NCBI GenBank assembly: GCA_004764695.1
Contig: SMSO01000004.1
Coordinates: forward strand, 647,501 to 711,500
From: Schizochytrium sp. TIO01
Taxonomy: Eukaryota > Sar > Bigyra > Thraustochytrida > Thraustochytriidae
Length of the DNA: 64,000 nt
Direction of reading: 5' to 3'
The notes below the pieces were generated by a model, which did not search any database, had not been told where the DNA came from, and saw nothing but the letters and a program-made list of their open reading frames with translations. A program made the translations under genes and the position numbers. This document shows positions 22,563 through 32,242 of the stretch, piece after piece. Within the stretch, counting starts at the first letter, position 1. Every line of letters begins with the position of its first letter.

Positions 22563-23587
22563 CTACGCGCTGCCGAGGATCACGCGGACCGAGCGAACGC
22601 CGCCGATGGAGAGACAGACTGAAAGTTAGGCGCGACGAGTTCTTGGATCTTCGCGTTGCGTTATTCGTTGCCGCGTCATGAACTCGAAGAAAGGCGGATC
22701 TCTCTCTCTCTCTCTCTCTCTGAAAAGCAGTCCTATTCTCCAAATAGAAATTGTTTCCGCTGCTTCGTTTTATCTGTCTTCAGAGAAAGCACGATTTCAC
22801 AGCGGCATTCATGCACTCGCAGGAGCAGAACCGGAACTGGGATTGAGAGCTCGATGGAGCCATGCAGATTACCCGAGCCCGGAGTCATGTCCGTCCACGA
22901 AGCCTCGAGGCACACAGCCGCCACTCCCAGCTTCTTCGCCACGGGCTCCAACCCGAACGCAGCGAACGCAGCGCAGTTCAACCGCACAATCCGTTCGCAA
23001 TTCCTGATTCCGCTGGGCTTCCTCAGTTACTCACTCACTCACTCACTCGCTTGCTTCCTCAACTTCTCACTCGCTTCTTAGAAAGACGGCCTTTTACAGA
23101 GACAGAGAGATAGATAGATGGATAGATGAACAAACTCTCACCTTCCTTCAATTCGCTACCAAGCACAGCGCAGTAGCACTTGCTAGTGCCTGCCTACAAC
23201 AAAATCTTCGGCAGTCAAAAAAAGGCCCGGTAGGAGTTAGCTAAGGGCGCATAGCCAGCCCGGCACCTGTGACTTGGAAAGGAACCTTTTAGTTGATGTC
23301 CCAGGAGCACGAGGGACACTTTGGCGATGTCAGATGGTGAACGCCTGCGAGGCACAAGAAACTAAGATCGCTCGCAGCCTAGTAAGTAAGAACTAAGAAC
23401 ACGATATCTTTAGCGTACTTACTTATTTCTCTGTCTGGATCCATCTAATCGAGAAGAACTTGAGGGAAGGAAAGATGTCGTCCAAGGTCTGAGGTCAGCA
23501 AATCCGAATCGTCGTGAGAGTGCAGAAGAATCGAACGAGGACAGTGCATTCATTACTGATTGATACAAAAGTTGAGTTGAAAACAGC

Positions 23588-24655
23588 ATGGGTCGTACGG
23601 TGAAAGCGCTGCAGGTCAAGCAGGAGGGCGGCAAGTTTGAAAAGGTCGACCTCGAGCGCCGTGACGTCGCTCCGAATGATGTGGACATTGACATCAAGTA
23701 TGCAGGAATCTGCCAGAGTGACGTTCACCAGGTTCTCAACGAGTGGGGTGGGAGCACCATTTACCCCATCACACCTGGACACGAGATTGTTGGAATCGTT
23801 CGCGCTGTAGGTGAGAATGTGACGAAGTTCAAGGTTGGCCAGCGAGTTGGAGTCGGCTGCATGGTTGACTCCTGCCGCGAGTGCACCAGCTGCCGCGAAG
23901 GTGACGAACAGTACTGTGAAAGCGGGTTCACTGGAACCTACAACGCTCGCCACCAGCGCAAGTCGCACCCCGAGGCTGGAACCGTGACCCACGGAGGCTA
24001 CTCCGAAGGTGTTGTCGTCGACCAGGATTTTGTGGTGCCCGTGCCTGAAAACCTCGACTTCGCAGCTGCCGCACCTCTTCTCTGTGCTGGCATCACCACT
24101 TATTCGCCCCTCCTTCATTACGGTCTTCGCCCGAACATGACTCTTGGTGTGGCAGGCCTGGGTGGACTTGGGCACATGGCTGTCAAATTTGGAGTCGCGT
24201 TCGGCGCTCAGGTCGTTGTTTTGTCGCGTGGAACTGATAAGAAGGACGACGCCATGAAGCTCGGTGCCCACGAGTACGTTGACACCACTGATAAGAGCGC
24301 CATGGAGAAGGCCGCATCAACGATGGACATGATCGTAGACACCATCTGTGCTCAGCATGACATGAATGCGTACCTTTCGCTTCTGCGTAAGGACGGAAAG
24401 CTCTGCCTTGTGGGAGCTTCGCCTGAGCCTCTTCCGGTCCCTGCGTTTAGCCTCCTGGGCCAGCGCCGCTCCCTTGCGGGCTCACTTATTGGCGGTGTAC
24501 GCGAGACAGCCGAGATGTTAGCCTTCTGTGGTCGCAAGAACGTTGTCCCGATGGTAGAGGTCATTTCTGCGGATCAAGTCGACGAGGCGTACGAACGTAT
24601 GCGCAAGAAGAACGATGTAAGATACCGTCTCGTGATCGACATCGCCACCATGTAA
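23588..24655 (+). CDS. Zinc-dependent alcohol dehydrogenase, cinnamyl-alcohol/YahK type
   Basis: Medium-chain dehydrogenase that interconverts alcohols and aldehydes with NADP(H) or NAD(H). The catalytic-zinc ligands are visible as Cys42 (GICQSDVH), His65-Glu66 (TPGHE) and Cys166 (LLCAGIT). The structural-zinc lobe is CRECTSCREGDEQYC (Cys96, 99, 102, 110). The Rossmann glycine motif is GLGGLG at 190-195, followed by SRGTDKK, where Ser-Arg after the second strand suggests NADP preference. At 355 residues the length is normal. The pattern fits the cinnamyl-alcohol/broad aldehyde reductase subfamily rather than classical ADH1. The physiological substrate is unknown; lignin synthesis is not implied. 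The start ATG sits right at the conserved N terminus, with no targeting peptide. Intronless. Confidence 0.93.
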   Translation: MGRTVKALQVKQEGGKFEKVDLERRDVAPNDVDIDIKYAGICQSDVHQVLNEWGGSTIYPITPGHEIVGIVRAVGENVTKFKVGQRVGVGCMVDSCRECTSCREGDEQYCESGFTGTYNARHQRKSHPEAGTVTHGGYSEGVVVDQDFVVPVPENLDFAAAAPLLCAGITTYSPLLHYGLRPNMTLGVAGLGGLGHMAVKFGVAFGAQVVVLSRGTDKKDDAMKLGAHEYVDTTDKSAMEKAASTMDMIVDTICAQHDMNAYLSLLRKDGKLCLVGASPEPLPVPAFSLLGQRRSLAGSLIGGVRETAEMLAFCGRKNVVPMVEVISADQVDEAYERMRKKNDVRYRLVIDIATM

Positions 24656-25554
24656 AACACGGTCTGATGAAGGCTCGAAGAACCCTTCCTTGTTTAAAAT
24701 TTATAAACTTGCCACTGCATTGAGCTCCCCTGCTGGCATCAAACAGTCACCTACTGTCTCAATTTGCAATATCATCATATTAGCAATCGTTGCTTGCACC
24801 CAAGTATCAAGGTATATTCTTCATTCTTTACATGGTGGATGCATAAATCTATTATTAGTCTTTTAAAAACAAATCTAAAAACCTTCAGTTTTTTCCACAC
24901 GTTTCCTCTCGTTCCCTTGCTTTTGCTCCCAATCATTGATAATTTGTTGTCACGTGACAATTCTTGCTTGGAAGTGCACTTTGCGTCCATGTCAATTTTC
25001 ACCTGAGTGCTTTTAGGATGTGGCTTCTGGTGTCCAATGATGGACATCATTTGCGAAAGCTGCCGGCAATAAAAGGATCAATTTTATCATGTTTTATCTA
25101 ATACGCACCATCTTCAAAGTCAATCGTGCATGATTTACTGCCTTCACGCTCTCAAGATAATCCACCGCAGTTCTTTAGTTTGTTGACTTAGTACTATTAG
25201 TAGGTAAGTATTTATTATGCAGTAATATTCCTACTTACGTATACGAATACCTGCACAAAGTGCCGCGGCGCTGACCTGTTCCAGTTCAAGAACTTCAACC
25301 TTGTGAGCAAAGCAACGACGGACAAACTCAACCTGAGCCCCTAGTGGTCTTTCCCGACTTCCGTGAAGCGGGAAGTCATATATCGCAAAGTTGGGCTTTG
25401 GAACGAGTGCTCGAGCCGCGACGAAGAAAAGAAGCTGCTGCGCCATCAGGCATTTTCCGTCATCGAACTCTTAAATTGCTCGACACAACAGAAGACGCAG
25501 CAGGAGAGATAGATTCAGGCGGAGCGAAACTATAAAAGTTGTAAAATCATCAGC
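24656..25554. other. intergenic, ADH to RING gene
   Basis: AT-rich spacer with no convincing gene or array. It should hold the ADH 3' end and the promoter of the RING protein. Confidence 0.55.
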
Positions 25555-26259
25555 ATGAATCGGCCGGGAAGTTCATCAGGGCCCTCTCAGGGAAGCCCAG
25601 GTCCTTCGGACTTTCTCAACGCTGGAGCGGATCTGTTCCAACAGGTCTTTTCTTCTTTTGAGAGCGACTGGAATAGGGTCAATGGACCCATGGGCTTCTT
25701 TGGTTCTTTGGGGTCTGGCATGGATGCTTGGGGACCTGATCAGCCTTCAAGACAGACACCAAGACAGACACCAAGACGTAACTCCCCTCAACAATCCACA
25801 TCGTCGACAGGAGGCCGAACTTCGGCCTCAGCCTCGGCATCTACATCTACATCTACATCTGCATCATCTACCCGGGCTGGAAGACACTCTTCAACTTCGT
25901 CTCGATCTTCACATCCCTCTGCTCCGTCCTCTTCTCAAAGTGCTGATTTATCTCATTTTGGTGGTTGCCCCTTCGAAGATTGGTCAATCCGTGCACTAAA
26001 GATGTTTGTCAAAGACATGGATTCTTCACAGTGTCTTGAAAAACGAGAACTTGTAGCAATGTGCCGAACCAAGGTTAAATGGCCACTTCCAGAAAGTACA
26101 GAAAACGATGCAATTGCATGCAGGATATGCCTTGATCGTGAGCTAGATGCTGTTCTTATCCCATGCGGTCACCAAATGTGTTCCGTGTGTTCTTATGGAC
26201 TGACAGATTGCCCAATGTGCAGAGCTCATATTGAACGACGTGTACGAACCTTTCGGTAA
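25555..26259 (+). CDS. RING-finger protein, probable E3 ubiquitin ligase (RNF34/rififylin-like layout)
   Basis: Probable ubiquitin ligase that recruits an E2 enzyme through its C-terminal RING. The zinc ligands fit C3HC4 spacing: Cys189-x2-Cys192-x11-Cys204-x-His206-x2-Cys209-x2-Cys212-x6-Cys219-x2-Cys222, inside ACRICLDRELDAVLIPCGH and CPMC. Before it, residues ~143-172 (SIRALKMFVKDMDSSQCLEKRELVAMC) resemble the small SAP-like helix pair found next to the RING in RNF34/rififylin-type and related ligases; that resemblance is from memory. The first ~135 residues are low complexity (Ser/Thr/Ala with an ASTSTS run and a QTPR repeat) and probably disordered. No signal peptide or membrane segment. 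Total 234 residues, intronless. Confidence 0.85.
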   Translation: MNRPGSSSGPSQGSPGPSDFLNAGADLFQQVFSSFESDWNRVNGPMGFFGSLGSGMDAWGPDQPSRQTPRQTPRRNSPQQSTSSTGGRTSASASASTSTSTSASSTRAGRHSSTSSRSSHPSAPSSSQSADLSHFGGCPFEDWSIRALKMFVKDMDSSQCLEKRELVAMCRTKVKWPLPESTENDAIACRICLDRELDAVLIPCGHQMCSVCSYGLTDCPMCRAHIERRVRTFR

Positions 26260-27002
26260 TTTTCTTCTAATATCCAATGTCTAAATGTTGTGTAAGACTC
26301 CTGGAGCGCCGTGCATATAGTTTTGAAGGAAAGCTTAGCACAGTCTCGTCAATATCCATATTTTCAGTAAACTTAGGCCAATCGCAACTGTATTCAGATT
26401 ACTGGAAGACCATTGCCGAGATTAGAGTAGTTAATCTATAGATGATTCTTGCTATGTGTTTGTACTTTCTTTCTCGACTGAGTGTCCTTTAATGAAGATG
26501 ATAGAATTATATAGGTTTGACTTTTGTATTCATCATTCTTCTTTTCCAACATATGAAACCAACGAAAGTGTTGTATTATATAGGTCTTTATTATTTGTTG
26601 CTTAAATCTAAGTTAAAGAATTAGGGGCCGCAAAACTCTACGAGTGAGCTCACGTCTAACAAACGCATATACTATATTTTAAAATAATGATTTACGTTGT
26701 GGAAATCTGAGGCTCGAGTTTATATAACTCTTTACAGAGAAAACTTTGGTCCTGGCAAAACCAAAAAGGTAATTTAAGCTCAAATTATCATCGGTCGTAT
26801 TTGTACACGCGAAGGGAAATGCGATTTATTTTTAATAAGTATCCATGTACCGTTTGAAATAACCTTTAAAGGCATAGAAGAAATTAAAAACAGAGCGAGT
26901 GAGTCCTTCCTAACAATAGATGCTACCTTCAGAATACAACTATGCAGAGACGTTCAATGCATGATTTTTTTTCTTTCCAGAAAGTAACAAAGCTGCACTT
27001 CA
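26260..27002. other. intergenic, convergent 3' ends
   Basis: AT-rich spacer between the RING gene and the minus-strand secreted-protein gene. No other feature seen. Confidence 0.55.
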
Positions 27003-27617
27003 CTAAAAGTTCGTAAACTCATCGTCGTACAAAATAACTTGATAAGCTTCGCATGAGCTCTTCGACGGCCCTGCGAAGTATACACACCAGAATGCTCCGT
27101 CAACAGAATAAACTGATCGATCGCCTAGCTCAGATACAGTGAGAAGGGTAGGGTTATGATCAAATGTTGTGTTGTAGACCAAGGCGATGCAGTCGTACAG
27201 TTCTTGAGTAGAGCTAGATGAAGAGCATGTATCGGCAAAATCATCAAGCACAGTAACAAACTCCTCTGCAGAGAACCCAGAGAATGCAAGTTGCTTCTTC
27301 TGAAAATTTCCTGGGACACATTTCTTGCTAAGAGATAGGGTGTTGCGTATTGTCATCTTATCTTCAAGCATGCGGCCTCCAAGAGCACCTTCTCTTAAAT
27401 CCCGCAGGGTAGGAGATCCCGCAGGGGCAGAAGTAGTGATCCCTGAATTCAAGTAGTCTGCTTCCGCTCTCATGAGCTCGCGTTCTGATTCTGGCACAAG
27501 CGCCGGCGCTTCAGCTTGTGCAGCTGAAGAAGTTGAGAACTGCACAAAAGCAAGCAAGACAACAAGAAGTACTTGGATCAAACTAGCGTGGCTTCGCATT
27601 TTTGCGGACCCTAACAT
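27003..27617 (-). CDS. Small secreted protein, unknown function
   Basis: A 204-residue protein with a clear signal peptide. After MLGSAKMRSHASLIQ comes a hydrophobic run (VLLVVLLAFVQF) and an Ala-rich cleavage region. The second ATG at 27599 gives an equally good signal and may be the true start. The middle contains an acidic/Ala linker. The C-terminal ~95 residues have Cys spaced as in a small disulfide domain (KKCVPG, DTCSSS, YDCIALVY, FWCVYF, SSCEAY). The segment DTCSSSSSTQELYDCIALVY through ELGD resembles residues ~50-85 of the metallopeptidase encoded 2.2 kb away. I do not recognise a named family. Confidence 0.7.
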   Translation of the reverse strand: MLGSAKMRSHASLIQVLLVVLLAFVQFSTSSAAQAEAPALVPESERELMRAEADYLNSGITTSAPAGSPTLRDLREGALGGRMLEDKMTIRNTLSLSKKCVPGNFQKKQLAFSGFSAEEFVTVLDDFADTCSSSSSTQELYDCIALVYNTTFDHNPTLLTVSELGDRSVYSVDGAFWCVYFAGPSKSSCEAYQVILYDDEFTNF

Positions 27618-29821
27618 CGCCCGGGAGCACGAACCTCCTTCTCTTCACTGGACAACCGTAGAGCGATTCTGAGCTCCACGTTGAACCAACTGTCTCCGGC
27701 GATAGAGCTAGCAAAAGAAGACTGTCAAGAAGACAAGGGCAAGCTATTCGCTCTCTACACCTCCCTCGCATACCTTAAATTAAAACGAACACTACTGAGC
27801 TTGAATAAGCACTCTTAGCCATAATATGAGGAATCGAATAGACCATCAACCATGCGGAATTGAACTCGCATTGAAAATACACCGCCTTTCGGAGTCGCCT
27901 CAGCAGTCGCAAGGCACCCAGGTGGTTGGCACTTAACGTTTCCGCGCTCCTCCAGCGTGGAGCTAATTTCAGTCTCTCCGCGTCAACAACGAATCTGTGG
28001 GACGAGAAACAACAGAGAAAGCTCCCAGCTCCAAACCTCTGTTTTGCTGCTCTTTTTTTCATAACATTGCAAGTGAGGACCACAGCGACACTGCTAAAAC
28101 GCTTCGCGTCATCGGCAGGCTACGCAATGGGGAGTTCAACCCAGAGCCAGCAATCGAAAATGAAGGCACTCTGCGACGTTGATGCCAATGCCAAAGCAAG
28201 TTCTTCAGGTCAACCAATCGAATGAATCAGGCAACGATTTAATTAATTATTTATTTATTCATTTATGCATTTATTCATTTATTCATTTATTTGTTCATTC
28301 ATCTATTTTAATGGTAAATGAGGTACGGAGTGTGCGCCAACTTCTGCGACTGAATAGATTGGAAACAAGTTCAACAACTCGCGCTGGCGCTTGTCGTCTT
28401 CACCTGGCGCAAGTCTCTGCGCGGACCAGAAAGCTCAAAGCTCCAGAGCACAGAGGATGCCGATGCTTACTCAAGCAGCGCTGCTCTGCACAGAGCCACG
28501 ACGAAACTCAAAGAAGGCGGTCCGAAACGAAAAACTGCGATAGAAGCGAAAACAAGTAAGACTCTTAGGTAAGATCAGACTCAAAGTAAAAAGAAGTGAA
28601 GAGAAAACAAAGAGCGAGCTTTTGGGGGGGCTCTGAGCGACTCTCTCTTGTTACCTAAATACCCGTCACTGTGACTTAATCCCCTCTTTATGATTCTCCG
28701 ATCCCCAATCAACGCATCTTTCCCCATACTTATCGAGTCAGGTATCGGATAAAGAATTTATGTTTAGGTATAATATGGTTCAGCTTACGGGATAGCGCGG
28801 AGGGGTTGAAATAAGTTCCACCATACCCTTTTCAAAGAATTTGCACCTTGCACTTTGAGTTTAGCGCATAGTCTGTTAATTGGATGCCTCCTATATTATC
28901 TGAGTTTAAAGAATACAAAGCAATTGTTTATCAACAACAGAAATGGAGAAATGCATTCGCGTGCCGAGGCAGCCAATATTCCTCGAAAGAATTATTACGT
29001 GCTACTACTTCTTATGACAGCTCCTACCTTGCAACTCGAGGGTTGTTGATGAAACATTTTGGGTCGATGTATTCTAAATTCGCTTCACTCTGCAGAGACT
29101 TGGTTTCTTGATCGATGCTGCACTCGCTCACCTAGAGAAATACTGGCGGTGGACCATAATTCTGCGACGAAGCTAAATTGTTGAAATTCGTCGTTCTCAT
29201 TCCATCTCAAAAAACGATAGCTTTAGGTATTCTCTAACAGTCCTACGCAATCATTCATTTCCATACTTTGGTGTGTTCAACCTTGGCTAACATAGAGACC
29301 GCAAACTCGAACAATCTCTGTTTTCTTTGCTCTGAGTCTCTTTGTTTGCACAGGAGACTGGGTTCGCGCCGCTTGGGGGCAGCGTTGAAGGCAAAGACTG
29401 GAGGCTTGTACATTAAAGGACAACACAAGCTTGGAATACAAGTGTAGTGAAGCGTGACGGCAATACTTTTGTAGCCCAGACACGATTACTTCAAGACTGG
29501 AGCAGAAGGCCTTGGCTGTTGCAGCTATCTTGTACAAACGCAAAGACACGTGTACTATTTAGTGGTTTCATTGATTGTATTCTCATCCGCTTAAAGGAAG
29601 GTCTCGGGTCCTTTAAGGCGCTTCAGTAAGCACGTGCCGACACCGCCGCACGTGCTTTTTATATTTTCTCCCCAACGAAGCAGACAGCCGTCATATTATT
29701 GTCTCCCATCTCAGTAACCACCAAATTGTATACCGGTTGGGAACGCATTGCAAGAGGGTACAGCAAACTTCTTGAAACCAGACACAGAAGCACGTGCTAC
29801 CTCATTTTTTATTAGCATAGA
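27618..29821. other. intergenic between two divergently transcribed secreted-protein genes
   Basis: Contains an ATTT/ATTC tract at 28236-28311 and several short unconvincing frames. The genes on either side point away from each other, so both promoters lie here. I see no RNA gene that I can support. Confidence 0.5.
28236..28311. repeat. ATTT/ATTC imperfect tetranucleotide tract
   Basis: About 75 bases of alternating ATTT and ATTC words, preceded by AATG/AATC words. Confidence 0.8.
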
Positions 29822-31128
29822 ATGCGATCATGGCTTGTTTTTCTCACCTTTGCAGGATTTCTCCTAGGCACAGCACAAGCCAAATGCGATCCTGAGGTCA
29901 CAGAGTTGAGCCTTTGCACAATGGAAAAGGTAGAATATTGTAACTCATTTGCAAATATGGTCCAACTAATTTGTGGTTCGCAGAGTACGGTTGATAGTAT
30001 GCGAAGCTGCATCGCTACGTCATATCGTCAGTACACTTTATATGATCCAGCTTTCGTGATGGTGACAATGGGTGACTCTACAGTTAGTGGATCACTTGTT
30101 AGCGATAGCGGTGGTGTCGTGGCATTTGTTATAGACGCAGGCAAGAAGAAAAAATGCATAACCATGAGCGTGGCGATCGTACTTCGTCCAGATACAAGTG
30201 ATACTCAGCGTTCGCAACTACCGGATGCAACCACTAACTCGAGCACGGATTTTATAACTTTAGGTATTACCTCGGATAATGATGAAATAGTCGCATCATT
30301 TGAGCGTGCAGCAAGTTACTGGAATAACATTATTCGTGCAACTCAAGCCTTTACTTGGGAACTGAGTTCTGACCTCGATTTGAGTTATGATTGTGGTTTG
30401 GACTCTGTTGTCCCAAATGGCACGTATCGTGGTCTGTACATTGCTGCAACTGTTGAAGATATCGACGGCGACGGGGGTGTCCTGGGACAGTCTGGACCTT
30501 GCTATCTTCTCTATGCTAGTAAAAAGATTTATTACCCTGCTATTGGCGTGATGCAATTTGACACTGCCGATATGGAGAAGATGCTCTCAGATGGTTCCTT
30601 GGATCGCGTCATTCTGCATGAAATGGGTCATGTCCTAGGCCTCGGTACATTGTGGAGTCCTTACCTCTCTGGTAGCAGGAGTGATCCTGTCTTCACAGGC
30701 AAAAATGCTAGAAAGGCTTATAAGGAGCTTGGTGGCGAGGAATCGAAGGTTCCAATAGAGGCTTTGGGCGGATCGGGAACAGCTTACTCCCATTGGCGTG
30801 AGTCTGTATTCGAGGGTGAGCTCATGACCGGCTTGCTCTCGGGTGAATCGCGTATTTCCACATTGACCATTCAAGCGCTGAAGGATATTGGATATAGCGT
30901 AAATGCAAGTTATGCAGAAACTATGTCCTGCCCTCGGAACTTGACAAGCTTGCTCGCCGCTTGACTAAGGATGGCCATCACAAGAATCACCATAAGCACA
31001 GCTTGGGCGATGACACTTTGTCTCTGCATTTTGCCAAGGTCATCAGCCACAAGGGCGAGCTCTTGGGTGATTACGAACTGGTTCGTCACAAAGTCTCAAC
31101 CGCTACTGAGGATGATTATTCTGATTAG
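29822..31128 (+). CDS. Secreted leishmanolysin-like (M8-type) zinc metallopeptidase, frameshifted near the C terminus
   Basis: Predicted exported protease. MRSWLVFLTFAGFLLGTAQA is a signal peptide. Residues ~22-115 form a Cys-containing N-terminal domain. The peptidase part has VILHEMGHVLGLGTLW (His266, Glu267, His270), then AYSHWRES with the third zinc ligand His324, and ELMTG with the Met-turn Met335. The long spacing between HExxH and the third His is the leishmanolysin (M8) signature. The first frame stops at 30964 (380 residues, ending RNLTSLLAA). However, the family-like end after the GYSVNASYAE stretch continues in the next frame from about 30922 as YVLPSELDKLARR, then a His/Lys-rich segment, ending EDDYSD at 31128. 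One base therefore appears to be missing near 30918-30922. If bridged, the protein has about 435 residues. Assembly error and true decay cannot be separated from sequence alone. Confidence 0.85.
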
Positions 31129-32242
31129 CCTTTCCCATACCCAAAGCAAGATATTGAAAACTGACTTGGACAGCAGCGACCTGTTTCTCTGCATGCTTTC
31201 TTGTAAAAAGTGTAATCGTGTATCTTTTCTAAATCAAAATGATGTCTTCCTTTCTCAAAACGATCTATCCTGCCTGACCGGGGGGGTTTATCTGCACCTT
31301 GCAAACTTTCCACGAGTATTACGAACAGTTCAGTATGTAGTATGGATGATTTTCTTTCAAGTCCCGTTACATGTCAGCCTGCCTGACGGCACAATTTCAC
31401 CTCTGCCCTTGAAGTTGGCGTTCTTTATTTATTTCAGATAATGTAAGCATGCCTAGTTTCGTTGTACGCACGATCTATGAGCCAACCACCTCTCTCTCGC
31501 AACTTATATGTGCCAGGCTCTTTAAGCTTCGCCAGTTTCTAGGCGCTATGAAAACCGGAGAGACATTTCAAAGAAGTCCCCTGTGTATATAGTAAGCATC
31601 AAACCAAACTGTCAAAGAAAAAAATAGAAAAACGAAGGGACTTGATTCCCACAGAAAGTCTCTCAGCTATCATGTTCTTTGCAAAGTCTGCACGCGCTAC
31701 TCTCAGAGCCTTGAGAAGTTGGTGCTGGTCAGACCGGATGCGATGATTTAAGTCTCCGGGGCAGCTTCTTTACAGAAATCCACTTAAACAACGGCCTTGT
31801 GACTCATAAGAATAATTAGAAAAAGCAAAATCTTACTTGTTCTACGACAGTAACAGGCTCCTATAGTATTGAATATGTACTTCAGTTATAAATATTCTTT
31901 GGTAGATTCCTCTCACAACAAACCAGCTGGTACGAATGATTCTGGCATGATTAAATCACATTGCACCTCCTCCTAGCATCTTTGGTGCCGATTTGAGTGA
32001 AGCAAACAAAGTTTTTAACGCTGGGGATGCTATTCAGAGTCCTTCGGAAGAGTTTCATCCTATGCTTCGCAAAACGCTCCATATCTAATCTCTTTGTACT
32101 TACTTTCTTAATTTTGATGATCCGAAATATTTCTGTTTCTGTGATAAATAAAGCAACATGGCAGAATTAATCATCTGGATCATATCACCGCCAGATCCCA
32201 ATCGAGGCGCAATCAAAGCGGTCACCGCGGCGCTGGCGGCGT
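31129..32242. other. intergenic between metallopeptidase and CAX genes
   Basis: AT-rich with no supportable gene. An ATG at 32158 opens a 115-codon frame that overlaps the start of the CAX gene in another frame. It might act as an upstream reading frame. Confidence 0.5.

Larger units (their letters stand above)
19865..23587. other. gene-poor region with simple repeats
   Basis: I found no supportable gene. The part at 21280-22150 is GC-rich with overlapping open frames on both strands, which look like composition artefacts or old coding sequence. It contains the CTCTG/CTTTG, ACTC and ATTC repeat tracts listed separately, a (TC)n run at about 22698-22722, and a 16-base match to the end of 18S rRNA at 20912-20927. 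Confidence 0.5.

Noticed and set aside
22007..22681. 224-codon frame with Ser-Leu-Thr-His repeats
   Set aside because: Produced by the ACTC and ATTC arrays.
27840..27935. GAATTGAACTCGC, loosely like a minus-strand tRNA T arm
   Set aside because: The stem does not pair over five bases, and no acceptor or anticodon arm fits.
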